Shown: piece after piece, positions 1 to 10,139 of the stretch
How positions within the stretch are numbered: the first letter of the stretch is position 1
Layout of the letters: every line of letters begins with the position of its first letter
Origin: Claviceps africana
Taxonomy: Eukaryota > Ascomycota > Sordariomycetes > Hypocreales > Clavicipitaceae
Length of the DNA stretch: 64,000 bases
Assembly (NCBI GenBank): GCA_018360145.1
Contig: SRPY01000097.1
Span: 1-64,000 of the forward strand
Direction: 5' to 3'
The notes under the pieces: model-generated
What the model was told of the DNA's origin: nothing
Seen by the model: only the letters and a program-made list of their open reading frames with translations
The model's database searches: none
Program-made: the position numbers and the translations under genes

Positions 1-955
1 CTTTTATTAAAATTTATTTTAAATAGAAAATACCTAACTAAAAAAAAAGAAAATATTAATATTAAATATAAGCTTATATTAAAAAGAAAAAATATACTTA
101 ATTGCTTTTTTCTTTATTATTATAGTTAAGATATTTTCTCTTATCTTTAATATAGTATTTAGTATTTTAAATATAATAACTATATATTTAGTATTATATA
201 AAATTAATATAAGATTTAAGTAAGCTTTACTACTAATGTATTTATATTAATAACGTTTTACTAAGACAACTCTTAATGTAGTATATATAATAATAGTAGC
301 TTTTTTATGTTAATATATACTGTATTAAATAATATCTTAAGGCCTTTTAAGGTTAGCTAGTAATAGTGCTTTAATTAAAATAATATAGGTAATGCCTTTT
401 AGCCCTATATATAGCATTTTTAGAATTATTGCAGTGTAGTATACTTTAGATATAAATAATATATTTTAATAAAGAGAGAATATAGTGTTTAATAATCTTT
501 ATTTAAAGAGAATAAGTAGTTTATTATTTAAATATATTTAATTTATTTTTAGTTATATAAAAGAAACAATTAAATTAAAAAAGATATATACTTAATTTTA
601 AGGTGTATACTTTAGTGTAAAAGTTATAATATCTTTAATATTTAAACTATTACTATTTATTAGAGAATTGTTTTTATTTTATATAAGATTATTATAAATA
701 AATAGAAAATCTAAGAAGGTATTATTATTTATACTATTTAGTATATTATTTAAAGATAAAGTTAACGCTATTAAGAGGTATAATAAAAGAGGTTGTTAAG
801 ATTAATTTACTTAGCTTTATATTAAATTAATTTTAAATTAATCTTAAATAAAATTAGAATAGAATTAGCTATAAATATTTAATATATAAACTAGAAAAAA
901 AAAACACTTTTAGTGTATATAGGCCCTAGGAAATAGGTATAGGCCTTAGGAAATA
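1..955. repeat. AT-rich RIP-degraded repeat relic
   Basis: This stretch is almost entirely A and T, with very frequent TpA and TTAATATTA-like runs, while everything after about 960 has ordinary fungal composition. No open reading frame of any length survives. Such AT-rich blocks with sharp edges are the expected product of repeat-induced point mutation (C-to-T changes in duplicated DNA) on an old transposable element. The edge lies at about 900-960, next to two imperfect copies of a TATAGGCC(C/T)TAGGAAATA unit. The element type cannot be told. The left end lies outside the window. Confidence 0.8.
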
Positions 956-1124
956 CTGCAGCTAATTGAATTATAATGCACAGCTCCACCGGTTTCCCAG
1001 GTCAACTGAGGTACGACACCCCGACCCAGCTGAGCTACTCGCAAAAACCCCAGCTGAGCTGTAGACTCCGCCGCCACCACCACCACCACCACAGCATCCA
1101 TACAACCCCGATTCGTGAATCATT

Positions 1125-2120
1125 TTAGAAAATCTTGCTCAAGACCCTCGTAACGTGCTCTGGCTGTTCTTGAGAGGGGCCCTCCTTCTTCACCTGCGCG
1201 ACTTGTCTAAATGTCCGACCTCGGTCTCCCCCCTTGACGGTCTTTTTCTCGCCGTCGTTGTCGTCGTTGCCTTCATCGCCGTCATCTGCCGCCTTCCTCT
1301 TCTTAGCCTTGGCCTGCATGCCATCCAACATCTTTGCCTTCTCGACGTTCCGCACAAACGCCTTGTTCTCCTTGGTCGCCTTGCTAATCTCGGCCCGCAT
1401 ACGGCTCGTCCTCTCCGCATTCTCCGCCGTAATCTGCTCGGTGAGGTTGAACCACTTGAACCCTTTGAGATAGACGAGGTTCCAGACATCATCCCGGAAG
1501 AAGGACCCCTTTTTCCCACCAATGTTTTGTCCGTTGAGAAGCTCGCACGCCGCCTTTGCCTCCTTCTTCTTGAGGAACTCGATCCAGCCCTCTGTGAAGA
1601 GCACACGCTTGTTGCCGCCTGCCTTTTTACGTCTTGCGCGCACCGAGGGGTCCTCGGGAGCGAGGAATATCCGGTTGAGTTTCCCGTAGGGGCTGAGGAG
1701 GGCGCGGAGGGCCGAGGGCTTCATGCCCGGAGGGACGCGGGATATGTAGACGACGCCCGACTTTTTGATGGCTGCCTCGGAGGTGACGAGGTTTTTCTTG
1801 GCGAGCGGCTGGTTGACGCCGAGGACGGTCGTGTCCAGGTGAGGGATGTCCTTTCGAGGTTTCGAGGTGCTTGGTTTTGCAGCCTGAGTGGTTTGGTCTT
1901 GATGAGCATCGTTTTCATCACCACTGTCAGCGTCGTGATTCACATGGCGGTCCACGTCGCTCGCGTCGTCGTCGTCGTCGTCGTTGTCGTCGCTGTCAAC
2001 CTTGCGACGCTTGGCGCTGCGGCCGCCCTTGGTTATTTCATCGTCCGAGTTGTAGCCATCTTGCTGATCGTCTTCGCTGTCGGAGACGTCGAGAAAGTTG
2101 TTCTTCTTCTCGGGCGGCAT
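1125..2120 (-). CDS. ESF2: Pre-rRNA-processing protein ESF2 (RRM protein)
   Basis: Single-exon gene for a 331-aa nucleolar RNA-binding protein of the ESF2/ABT1 family, which acts in the small-subunit processome during 18S rRNA maturation. The first ~70 residues are a very acidic Ser/Asp tract with a basic cluster (AKRRK near residue 36). An RRM-like fold spans roughly 121-202 (GVVYISRVPPGMKP as its first strand, then PYGKLNRIFLAPED). It is followed by the family signature VYLKGFKWFNLTE and a lysine-rich C-terminal tail. I start at the ATG at 2118-2120 (MPPEKK), because the 18 extra upstream codons do not look like family sequence. It is divergent from the aldehyde dehydrogenase gene at 2963. 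Family assignment is by recognised sequence; the role is from knowledge of the yeast protein. Confidence 0.9.
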   Translation of the reverse strand: MPPEKKNNFLDVSDSEDDQQDGYNSDDEITKGGRSAKRRKVDSDDNDDDDDDASDVDRHVNHDADSGDENDAHQDQTTQAAKPSTSKPRKDIPHLDTTVLGVNQPLAKKNLVTSEAAIKKSGVVYISRVPPGMKPSALRALLSPYGKLNRIFLAPEDPSVRARRKKAGGNKRVLFTEGWIEFLKKKEAKAACELLNGQNIGGKKGSFFRDDVWNLVYLKGFKWFNLTEQITAENAERTSRMRAEISKATKENKAFVRNVEKAKMLDGMQAKAKKRKAADDGDEGNDDNDGEKKTVKGGDRGRTFRQVAQVKKEGPSQEQPEHVTRVLSKIF

Positions 2121-2927
2121 TGTGCGTGTGGCAATGCGGCTGTGTGCGCACGTATGGTATGTTCCCGAAACCAAGCGTCAAGCAGACCAAGCAAGACGCC
2201 GAGGAAGAAAAAGTTGGTTGCATTGCATGTCTGGCCGATAAGATAAGAGGGAAACCGAACCGGAAACGCCGCCGAGGAGTGGGGGGGTCTGGCTGGCGCA
2301 ATGGCGCATGGAATCCAAACTCGAAAGTCAATCCAGCAGGAAGGGGCACTGGAGACTTGCTCTGTATCTGGTACGGCGCTGGAAAACATGTACGACTAAA
2401 AGCAGACCGGTCTTGAGGCAGCGTTGACGGCGAATACGTGAAACCATTTGCGTCTAGCTAGACAATCACGTGGCCAGCTTGGCTCCTGATGAACAGGTGA
2501 AAGCCCTCCATGTTCGCTTCCGGGCACAGCCCGCACACGGCAACGGCAACGGCAACGGTGACGCGGACGCAAAGGAAAGGCTCCGGGGTTCGGGCTGCTG
2601 TAGTAGATAGATGCATGGATGCAGAGATGGATGTAGCGATGGATGGAGAAATGGAGAGATGGATACAGAGATGCAGATAATGAATGGGCAGGGTGGCGGA
2701 ATGGCGGAATGGCGGAATGGCGGGGTCGTGGAGGGGCCGTCCAAGGGCCAAAGAACGGCCGTGGCCGTGTTCCTCCGCCGAGTCTTGCAAGTCCCGGCTT
2801 TGCCTTTTGCTTCCTGTCCATCTTGGGCTTTCCTCCTCCATTCATTTCATCCCGATCCAGAATTCCATCACGACTTTTTCGAGCCGGCAACCAGCCACCA
2901 GTCCTCGACTCCTTCACCCTCCACGAG

Positions 2928-2958
<31 letters not shown>

Positions 2959-2962
2959 CGTC
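2121..2962. other. Divergent ESF2/ALDH intergenic region
   Basis: Shared 5' region of two divergent genes. It holds several short tandem repeats: GGCAAC units near 2537-2556, ATGGAT-rich units near 2612-2660, GGAATGGC units near 2696-2723, and a CCAG tetranucleotide tract (2929-2958) ending just before the dehydrogenase start codon. I see no convincing coding sequence; the open frame running into the dehydrogenase from 2684 is repeat-derived. Confidence 0.6.
2929..2958. repeat. (CCAG)n microsatellite in ALDH 5' leader
   Basis: About seven and a half tandem CCAG units end four bases before the ATG of the aldehyde dehydrogenase gene at 2963, so they probably lie in its 5' untranslated leader. 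A shorter tract of the same unit occurs at about 5263-5280. Confidence 0.85.
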
Positions 2963-4620
2963 ATGTCCCTCGAGACCATCACCACCATCTCGCCCAACAC
3001 AAACGAGCCCATCCTGACCCGGAATGGCGCCTCGACTGCCGACCTCGATCTCCTGCCCAAAATCGCCACCGAGGCCTTTCAAACGTTTCGCAAAACCACC
3101 CTCCGGGAGCGGCAGGACATTGTGAAAACTTTCCTCAAGGAGCTCGCTAAACATGAAGCCGAGCTTGCCAACGAATTGACGGCGCAGATGGGTCGCCCCA
3201 TTGCTTTCACGGGCAAGGAGATCGCGACGGCCATTAAGCGAGCCGAATACCTGCTCAAGATTAGCGACGACGCCCTGAGAGACAGCGACGGCGAGGCCGA
3301 AAAGGGCTTCAAACGCTTTATTCGCAAGGTGCCCGTCGGTCCTGTGCTGATCATCTTTGCATGGAATGCAAGTGCCTTGCTTTTATAATAGCAGATCAAC
3401 CTCGGTCCCCCCCCCCGCCTTCAAAACGTGGGAACTGAATCACACTAACTCGTGTTTGCTCAGTACCCGTACTTGATTCTCGTCAACTCCCTGATTCCGG
3501 CCATCTTGGCCGGGAACACGGTCATTCTGAAACCGTCCCCCCAGACGCCCACCATCGTGGAGCATGTGGCCGAATACTTTACCAAGTCGGGCCTCCCGGC
3601 AGGCGTGCTGCAGTACTTCCACTGCGGTTCACCCAGCATCATGGAGACCATGGTGCGAGACCCCCGGATAGCCCACGTGTGTTTTACCGGTTCCGTGGGC
3701 GGTGGCCTGGCCGTCCAGAAAGCTGCCTCGGATCGCATCGTCAACGTCGGTTTGGAGCTTGGCGGCAAGGACCCCGCCTACGTCAGGGATGATGTCGACG
3801 TTGCGTGGGCGGCCGAGGAGATTGTGGATGGTGCCATCTTCAACTCGGGACAGAGCTGCTGCTCCCTGGAGCGCGTGTATGTGGACGAGAAAGTGCACGA
3901 CGCCTTTGTCGAGGCCGTGCAGGGCGTGCTCAAGGGCTACAAGCTGGGCGATCCGTTTGACAGGACGACGCACGTAGGGCCCGTCATTTCCAAGCGTTCC
4001 AAGGAGACGATCGAGGCGCATATTCAAGATGCCATCCAGAAGGGCGCCAGGGACGCCACGCCGGAGAACGAGAGCTTTAGCAATCCGCCGCCCAAGGGCA
4101 ACTTTGTGAAACCGACGCTACTGGTCGGCGTTGACCACTCCATGACTGTCATGACGGAAGAGACATTCGGCCCTGTGATTCCCGTCATGAAGGTCAAGGG
4201 CGACGGCGAGGCTCTTGCGCTCATGAACGATAGCGAATTCGGCCTGACCGCCAGCATCTGGACCAAGGACACGCAAAAGGGATATGCCCTGGCAGAGGAA
4301 GTGGAGGCAGGCACCGTCTTTGTCAACCGCTGTGACTTTCCCAGCCCGGTACGTTTTCCCATGCACGGATTGGTTCCTTTTGATGTCTTTAGGGGAGACT
4401 CGAGAAGAAAAAAGAGAAAAAAAAAAAAAAAAACCTTTGTCTGGGATAATCTGTTGGCCTCCTCACACACAATTATCTGTGCTGACTTGTTCTTGCACAA
4501 AACCAGGATCTGGCCTGGACAGGGTTCAAGAATTCAGGCAAGGGGCAGACGCTGGGCAGGTTTGGCTTCGAACAGTTTGTCAAATCCAAGAGCTTCCACG
4601 TCAAGGACTATCCGAAATAA
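2963..4620 (+). CDS. NAD(P)+-dependent aldehyde dehydrogenase
   Basis: Three exons (2963-3367, 3464-4348, 4507-4620) encode 467 aa of the aldehyde dehydrogenase superfamily, which oxidises aldehydes to carboxylic acids. The catalytic glutamate lies in LELGGKDP (E233) and the nucleophilic cysteine in FNSGQSCCSLERV (C267). The co-substrate loop FTGSVGGG and the C-terminal GKGQTLGRFGFEQF motif are present. There is no targeting peptide, so a cytosolic enzyme is likely. Length is normal (family about 450-500). Intron 1 begins with GC (AAT|GCAAGT) and ends TTTGCTCAG, a GC-AG intron; reading through gives a stop. Intron 2 is a conventional GTACGT intron carrying an A-rich tract. The subfamily (succinate-semialdehyde, betaine-aldehyde or other) cannot be fixed, so no gene symbol is given. 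Confidence 0.9.
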
Positions 4621-5403
4621 GCAGCATCACATGTACGATTACGAGTCCACAAATTTCCCATTACCAGGTTCCAACTTGCAGCAGCATAGTGTGTCAGACC
4701 GCGCCGTGAAAGCCGAAGTGAAAGCCGAATGGACGCGCAGCAATTTCGTCCAACGCCCTCCCAATGCCGGGCGAAATGAGTACCGGGGACCGGCCGGGGA
4801 CCGGGCGATTAGCGAGATCAGATCTGTCCATCCCTTGACATGATACGCCATACGCCATGGGCGCGCTAGTAGAAACCAGCCCTCGGACGTGCTAGACAGA
4901 GTCTGGTGCGCTCTCCATGTTTCGGGGGGAGGGGGGGAAAGAGGAAACATGAAGGAGGGAGGGAGGGAGGGGCGGGCTGAAGTATAGATGCGGCACTCGG
5001 CGGCCCCCTTCTTTGTGTCTTCCCCTTTTGCTTTTTTTCCGCTTCCCCCCAACGGGATGAGATGACATGCAAACGCTGCTGCGAAAAGGGAAGAAGGATT
5101 TGGAAGAAAAGAAGAATGAAAAAGTCCATCTTCTTTTTGGAAACCGAGGGCTACGGTCCCGTTACGTACATACATACATATGTATGTACATACCCCTACG
5201 TAAAGCATGCATGTACGAGGCCGCGCATCGCGTGTGCAATTTCTGCAAATCAATTACAAATCGCCAGCCAGCCAGCCAGGCACCTTTGCTTCTCGGTTTG
5301 CCCCGGGAACACCCCCCGGTCGCACCCACCGATCCCTTACCTGCATGAATGAGCACACGCAGCCTTGGCGGTCTGGCCTCGTCTGCGCCGCCGTCGTCTT
5401 GCG

Positions 5404-5460
5404 CCGTGTGCCGTTGCCGTGTGCCGTTGCCGTGTGCCGTTGCCGTGTGCCGTTGCCGTG
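5404..5460. repeat. 13-bp minisatellite
   Basis: Four head-to-tail copies of the 13-base unit CGTGTGCCGTTGC, followed by a degenerate half copy. It lies in non-coding DNA. Confidence 0.85.
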
Positions 5461-7078
5461 TGCCGCGTGCCGTGTGCCAAGGGGCGCATCTGCGACTCTC
5501 TGCCGCGGCATCTCGTCCGTGGGCTTCCCTCGCTAAGCTGGTACGACAGGGGGCTCGACGGGTTTTCACCTCCCTTTCCTTTCTTTGTTCGTTTGTGCAC
5601 GAAACAATGGTGGTTGCTGGCCGTTTGGGTCGTGGGACCGGCTTGGAGAGCAGTCCGGTGCTTGGCGGATTTCGACTCGCTGCGAAACGAATCGTCTTTT
5701 TTTCTTCTTCCTTTTCTTTCTTTTGTTTGCTTCTTTTCTTTTCTTTTTCTTTTTCTCTCGTCCTCTCTCTCCTTTTTCTTTTGTTTTGACAAGTATAATT
5801 ATTGATTGGTTTTTGCTTTTCCGATCCATGACAAATCTCCAGGACCGTGGTCACCCGGGGTTCCTGGCCTTGATTGGCTTTGTTGGTCGCACCATGGTTA
5901 AAAAAAAAAAAAAAAAAACACCCCGTCCCGGGCGCTTGGATTGGTATCGCCGCCACCACCATTTCGTGACACCATGGTGAAGCCCACAAAAGACTGTTTC
6001 CTTGCAAGAAGCTGCAACACGCGGACCCCGTCACTTGTAGAGACGCAGCTGGCTGCCAGGGCATGCCCAAGTACCCAGTATATAAGCAAGCACTCGGCTG
6101 GCAATATAGTTCAGGTCGTCACCGTTTATCGGGAGTGGCGCAGGAGGCACAACAGACGCCATGAAGCGGTGCACGAATCGCATGTGCGTGCGTCCGACGG
6201 GCACTTGTTCTTCTTCTTTTTCTTCTTCTTCTTCTTCTTCCTTTTGCTTCTGGCATTTTCGCATGACGCCTCATGCATGTGTTGGTGCAGGAATCGCCGG
6301 TTGGCCTGGCAGTCAAGGAGTTCATTGCATCAACCTTTTTTACCTCGACGTCACCCTTGTTCCTGCAACAAGACATCCTTTGTCCGGGCATTGGGTAACA
6401 AACAGTTGACGTCGCAGCCGCAACGGGGAGATGGAACAAGGGGGGGCGGAGAATGAAGGCGTGAAATTGCGTGAAATTGAACCGTTTTTTTTTTCTTCTC
6501 GCCCATCTGAAACCGCGTCATGCACTCTGCATGCGCTGTCGTGTCGTCTCAATGCGTCGACTGTCGACTGGCATCATCAAGGAAGGCATCGACGGTCAAC
6601 GAGTGGCGACCATGTGTGCGAGAAACATTTTCCATTTCATGACAATACATGTGTGCAATGACTATCATGGCTAAATTCCATCCAAACGTTGCCTGCCATC
6701 GGGGGCCCCCGGTTTTCTACTGCGTGATTGAAAAATCACTACTGTGTGTTTAGTTATTCCTGGTTTACGTCCCTTTTTTTTCTCCCCTGGGAAAAGCCGA
6801 GCAGACGCATTCCAGCACAAGCCACCAATTCAATGGGCCTTTGTTGGAGCCTTTTGGTGTTGCCATGATCCATCATGCGGTGACACAGTCGTGGGCCGTG
6901 GCGACCATGTTGGCGACGTTTTATCGAATCGACATGTTCGTTGGCGGCGTGCTAAGTCGTAGGCTCCAGAATCCAGGTTGATGATGCACATGCGACGTGA
7001 ATGTTGTCTGGTGCAATCCGTGATGGATCACGACACCTGGGTCGGTGCATCCGTTGCAGGATGGGAAGAGGATGGGAA

Positions 7079-7119
7079 GAGGATGGCCAGAGGATGGCCA
7101 GAGGATGGCCAGAGGATGG
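7079..7119. repeat. 11-bp minisatellite
   Basis: Nearly four tandem copies of AGGATGGCCAG, preceded by related GGATGGGAAGA units. Non-coding. Confidence 0.85.
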
Positions 7120-8236
7120 TCCAAGCCAATGCTGGGCTAGACCGTCGCGAGATGCTTCATGTCCTCGATTCGATGGCCTCGTGTCCTAGTTTTGCATGTT
7201 TTCTCTGTTCCATCTTCATCATCTGGCCTCGCAGTCAAGTCCAGCCTGGCTCCTTCCTTGTGCAAGGCTGCATTGCATGCACCGCCTGCGGAGAGCCCGA
7301 CAGTGGCCATGGTACGTCGACATTACAGACACCCCAGGGCCCATGCCTTACCATGTCCCGGGAGCCACGCCCCTTCCTTCCCGATTGGGTCGACGCGTCC
7401 TCGTCCGTCATTGCCTTGTCCTTTTTCCTTTTTCCTTTTTCCTCCATTTTCCCATTTTCCCATTTTCCCCTTTTCCTTTGTCTCGTGCCGCCGAGTCCAT
7501 TTCATCCTGGCAGCACATTCTTTGTCGTTTCGTCACCTCAGCTTGATCAGCTTTGGCGCCCTCGTCACCCCAAGGCATGAAGGACCCTGATGCGTGTCAC
7601 CGCCGATCCTGCTTCCTGATCCTTGGGCTTGGGTACGGAGCGGAGCGGAGCAGCCCGTACATATGTACATACATTAAGTATATACATACTTCTTAATTTG
7701 CAATACATACTGCCGGTGCATCCCTGAGCCCCGGGCAGAAGCGATCAACAGACCAATAATGGACGCGCGCTGCCCGACGCAACCGCCTCTGGGTCTGCCA
7801 TGTCACGACGTGCATCCGACTCTGCGCCGAGAAGCAGTCGAGACGGAAACCCAAACAGACCCAGACGTGCGTGTCGGAGACTGCGCAGCTTGGCCGTTGA
7901 CAGCCCCGACAGCCCCGACAGCCTCGACAGCCTGACAGCTTGGCAGCGTGTTGGCGAGCAACATTGTAGTCACAGTCGGCCCAGCACTGAAACATCCACG
8001 GCCGTCCAAGACAAGTCTCAAGTCTTGGTCTTCTTCTTTTGCCCTCCTCCCATCACCGTTTCGTCACGGGCCCGCGCTTCGTCGACTAGGTCTGCCAGTG
8101 TCTTGTTCCTGATGCCTCCCACTGGCACTCCGTGCAAATATTCACGCTCACGGCCTCTCTCCACACACACCCCCGGCCCATGACTCCATCTCCAGGACTC
8201 CAGATCTCACGTCTGGGATGAGCGTCTCGCCTGAGA

Positions 8237-8323
8237 TACGTGGTGCTACGTGGTGCTGCGTGGACTGCGTGGTGCTGCGTGGTGCTGCGTTGTGCTACGT
8301 GGTGCTACGTGGTGCTACGTGGT
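8237..8323. repeat. 10-bp minisatellite (ACGTGGTGCT)
   Basis: Eight to nine tandem copies of a decamer with consensus ACGTGGTGCT and occasional substitutions (GCGTGGTGCT, GCGTTGTGCT). It is about 0.7 kb upstream of the small gene starting at 8992. No function can be inferred. Confidence 0.8.
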
Positions 8324-8991
8324 ACCAGTACCGGTGGACTAGGTGAGGGTCCTTGATTCCTCTCGGGCAACATCAAGTACCAAGTACCTACCTACTTGCT
8401 TTAAGAGGTATGTACTACGGATACTTAATGCCTGACTGAGAAATACGTACTTCTGCCCATGGCCATGATATAACATCAACATGATCCCCTCGGGCCTCTT
8501 CCACTCCCTTCAGTTTTTTTACCTGCTCCATCATAGCATCACGCCTAGCCCAGGCTCTTGTCCTCGTCGAGTTCTTCCCACCTTCCTTGCTTCATCCTCT
8601 GGCCAGACCCTAACCTCCAGTCCACCTACCTACCTGGCGTGCCATTCTTTTCTTCTTCTTTTTGTTTCTATTGTGATTTTGTATCAAAAAAAAGTTTAAT
8701 TGCTCATCTGGTTCTGGTTCTTTAACGCTCATTTCTTTCACCAACATTTCGTCGCATAGCTCGGTATATTGCTTTTTTTTTCCCCTTTTCACCAAAGAAA
8801 GGGCGAAAAGAAGAAAAGAAAAGGAGGCGCCTTGAGCCTGCCCTTCACAATCAGTCAACATATATCATTATCCAGCTGCGCTTAACACGACCAACTATTT
8901 GGCCACATCATCATTGGCATCATCATCAACAGCATCCAATTACTCCGACAGTACATCATCTGGCAACCTTGTTACACAGTATCGGTCCTAT

Positions 8992-9480
8992 ATGCACTTG
9001 AAGCAAAACTGCATCATGCTTTACACCCGCATTCAGAGCATTATACGTAACTGTGCCAGGAGGCAGCGACGAGATGTCGAAGTCGAGATTGTAGGTCTTC
9101 CCCAAGCCCCACTGACGCCGGATTCTACGCTTTTCGAGACCTGGCTAATGACATGATGCAGTCGGCACCGTTTGGTCTGAAGCGTGAACCTGTCAACCTG
9201 CCCGGCGTCTCGCAAGAAGAGTAAGTTATTCTCACACATTGTATGGTGGACATGACGACGGTGATCTTGTGGACTAACCAACCACAACAGAATCTTTATC
9301 CTGCGCGAGAAGGCCGCGGCATCCCAAATTCGAATCCTAGAGTTACGACCAGAATCGCCGTCGGGATACGAGTTCCACAAAATATCCCGACCGTCTCCGC
9401 GTCTCCGCCCAGCTTTTGCCGCATCTACTGCCGATGAAACACCTCACACCGAGCTTGAAGCTCGGCCTCTGTGCTACTGA
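8992..9480 (+). CDS. Small conserved-looking protein, three exons, unassigned
   Basis: Three exons (8992-9090, 9162-9220, 9291-9480) encode 115 aa. Both introns are canonical: 9091-9161 has donor GTAGGT, branch-like GGCTAATGAC and acceptor ATGCAG; 9221-9290 has donor GTAAGT, branch GGACTAACC and acceptor AACAG. Phases agree (0 and 2) and the frame stays open to TGA. Neither intron can be read through without a stop, which argues for a real gene. The N-terminus is basic (CARRQRRDVEVEI). The joined centre reads ISAPFGLKREPVNLPGVS, followed by a charged helix-like EEIFILREKAAASQIRILEL. The ISxP start is faintly CRIB-like, but the histidines of a CRIB motif are absent, so I do not assign function. 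The first in-frame ATG is 8992; an upstream non-ATG extension is open but unsupported. Confidence 0.65.
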
Positions 9481-10139
9481 AGACGGATCCAAGGGTGCAA
9501 AAGAGACACAAGAGACAGCGATATACACGCTACAACTAATGCTGCACCTGAGAACCAGTACATGTACCGGATACACACCCACACATAAAAAAAAAGTCTT
9601 TTACTTCTAGTCGGGTCTTAATGGTTGAATTTCTAGCGACGGAAAGGTAGATGCGGGGCATGATTGTGCGACGGATACAATGGCAATGGCCAAGGCGTAA
9701 CTGGAAACTGGATGGGAACTGCGGAGCTGCGGAAAAGGGCGATGAGCTCAGTTTATAGTAACGACGGAACGGAATAGAGGGCAAGGCCCAGGAGGAGTGC
9801 GTCCTGCGAGGGCGGCATGACGCTATCACGGGCGTCTCTCGATACTTGCGGGGAGCCCTAAAACGGCGGCATCAAACGAATAATTAAATAAATAAACAAC
9901 TGAATAAACAAATGACATTTACATATACCACACTTCTGGCTTCTGACAGCAAATCTCGGTCAACTGTCCGGGTATGGTTCAACAGGGACCGCGGGTGCAC
10001 TTGACTTCAGGTGCTTTCCACTTTGTTTAGTATGTCTACGTCGCATTAGTCTACATATTATTCTGTCCGGCCCCCCTCTTTTGCTCCTCGTGTCCAGGGC
10101 ATGTCACTCTCTTCGGTCTAGCCCCTGGCCCCCCTGTCC
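9481..10139. other. Convergent intergenic region
   Basis: 3' flanks of the 115-aa gene and of ERG8. AATAAA-like sequences near 9882-9905 (minus-strand TTTATT) may serve polyadenylation. No gene is seen. Confidence 0.5.

Larger units (their letters stand above)
4621..8991. other. Gene-poor low-complexity region
   Basis: About 4.4 kb with no convincing gene on either strand. It contains pyrimidine tracts (5697-5785, 6208-6245, 7417-7478), A/T homopolymers, a 13-bp minisatellite (5404-5460), an 11-bp one (7079-7119) and a 10-bp one (8237-8323). TACATATGTA-type palindromic stretches lie at 5161-5200 and 7657-7690. Long open frames here (for example on the minus strand at 5162-6070) are low-complexity, lack splice-supported homology and are not called. 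A non-coding transcript cannot be excluded. Confidence 0.6.

Noticed and set aside
1155..2246. 363-aa plus-strand open frame
   Set aside because: Antisense shadow of ESF2; its Leu/Val/Arg-rich composition mirrors the acidic and basic tracts of the real gene.
2684..2962. In-frame extension upstream of the aldehyde dehydrogenase start
   Set aside because: It is made of tandem repeats (GGAATGGC, CCAG) and has no conserved ALDH residues; the ATG at 2963 gives a normal N-terminus.
5162..6070. 302-aa minus-strand open frame
   Set aside because: Low-complexity (Lys/Glu/Arg runs and a translated 13-bp repeat), no domain and no splice context.
8237..8323. Possible CRISPR-like array
   Set aside because: Directly abutting 10-bp units without spacers, in a eukaryotic genome; it is a minisatellite.
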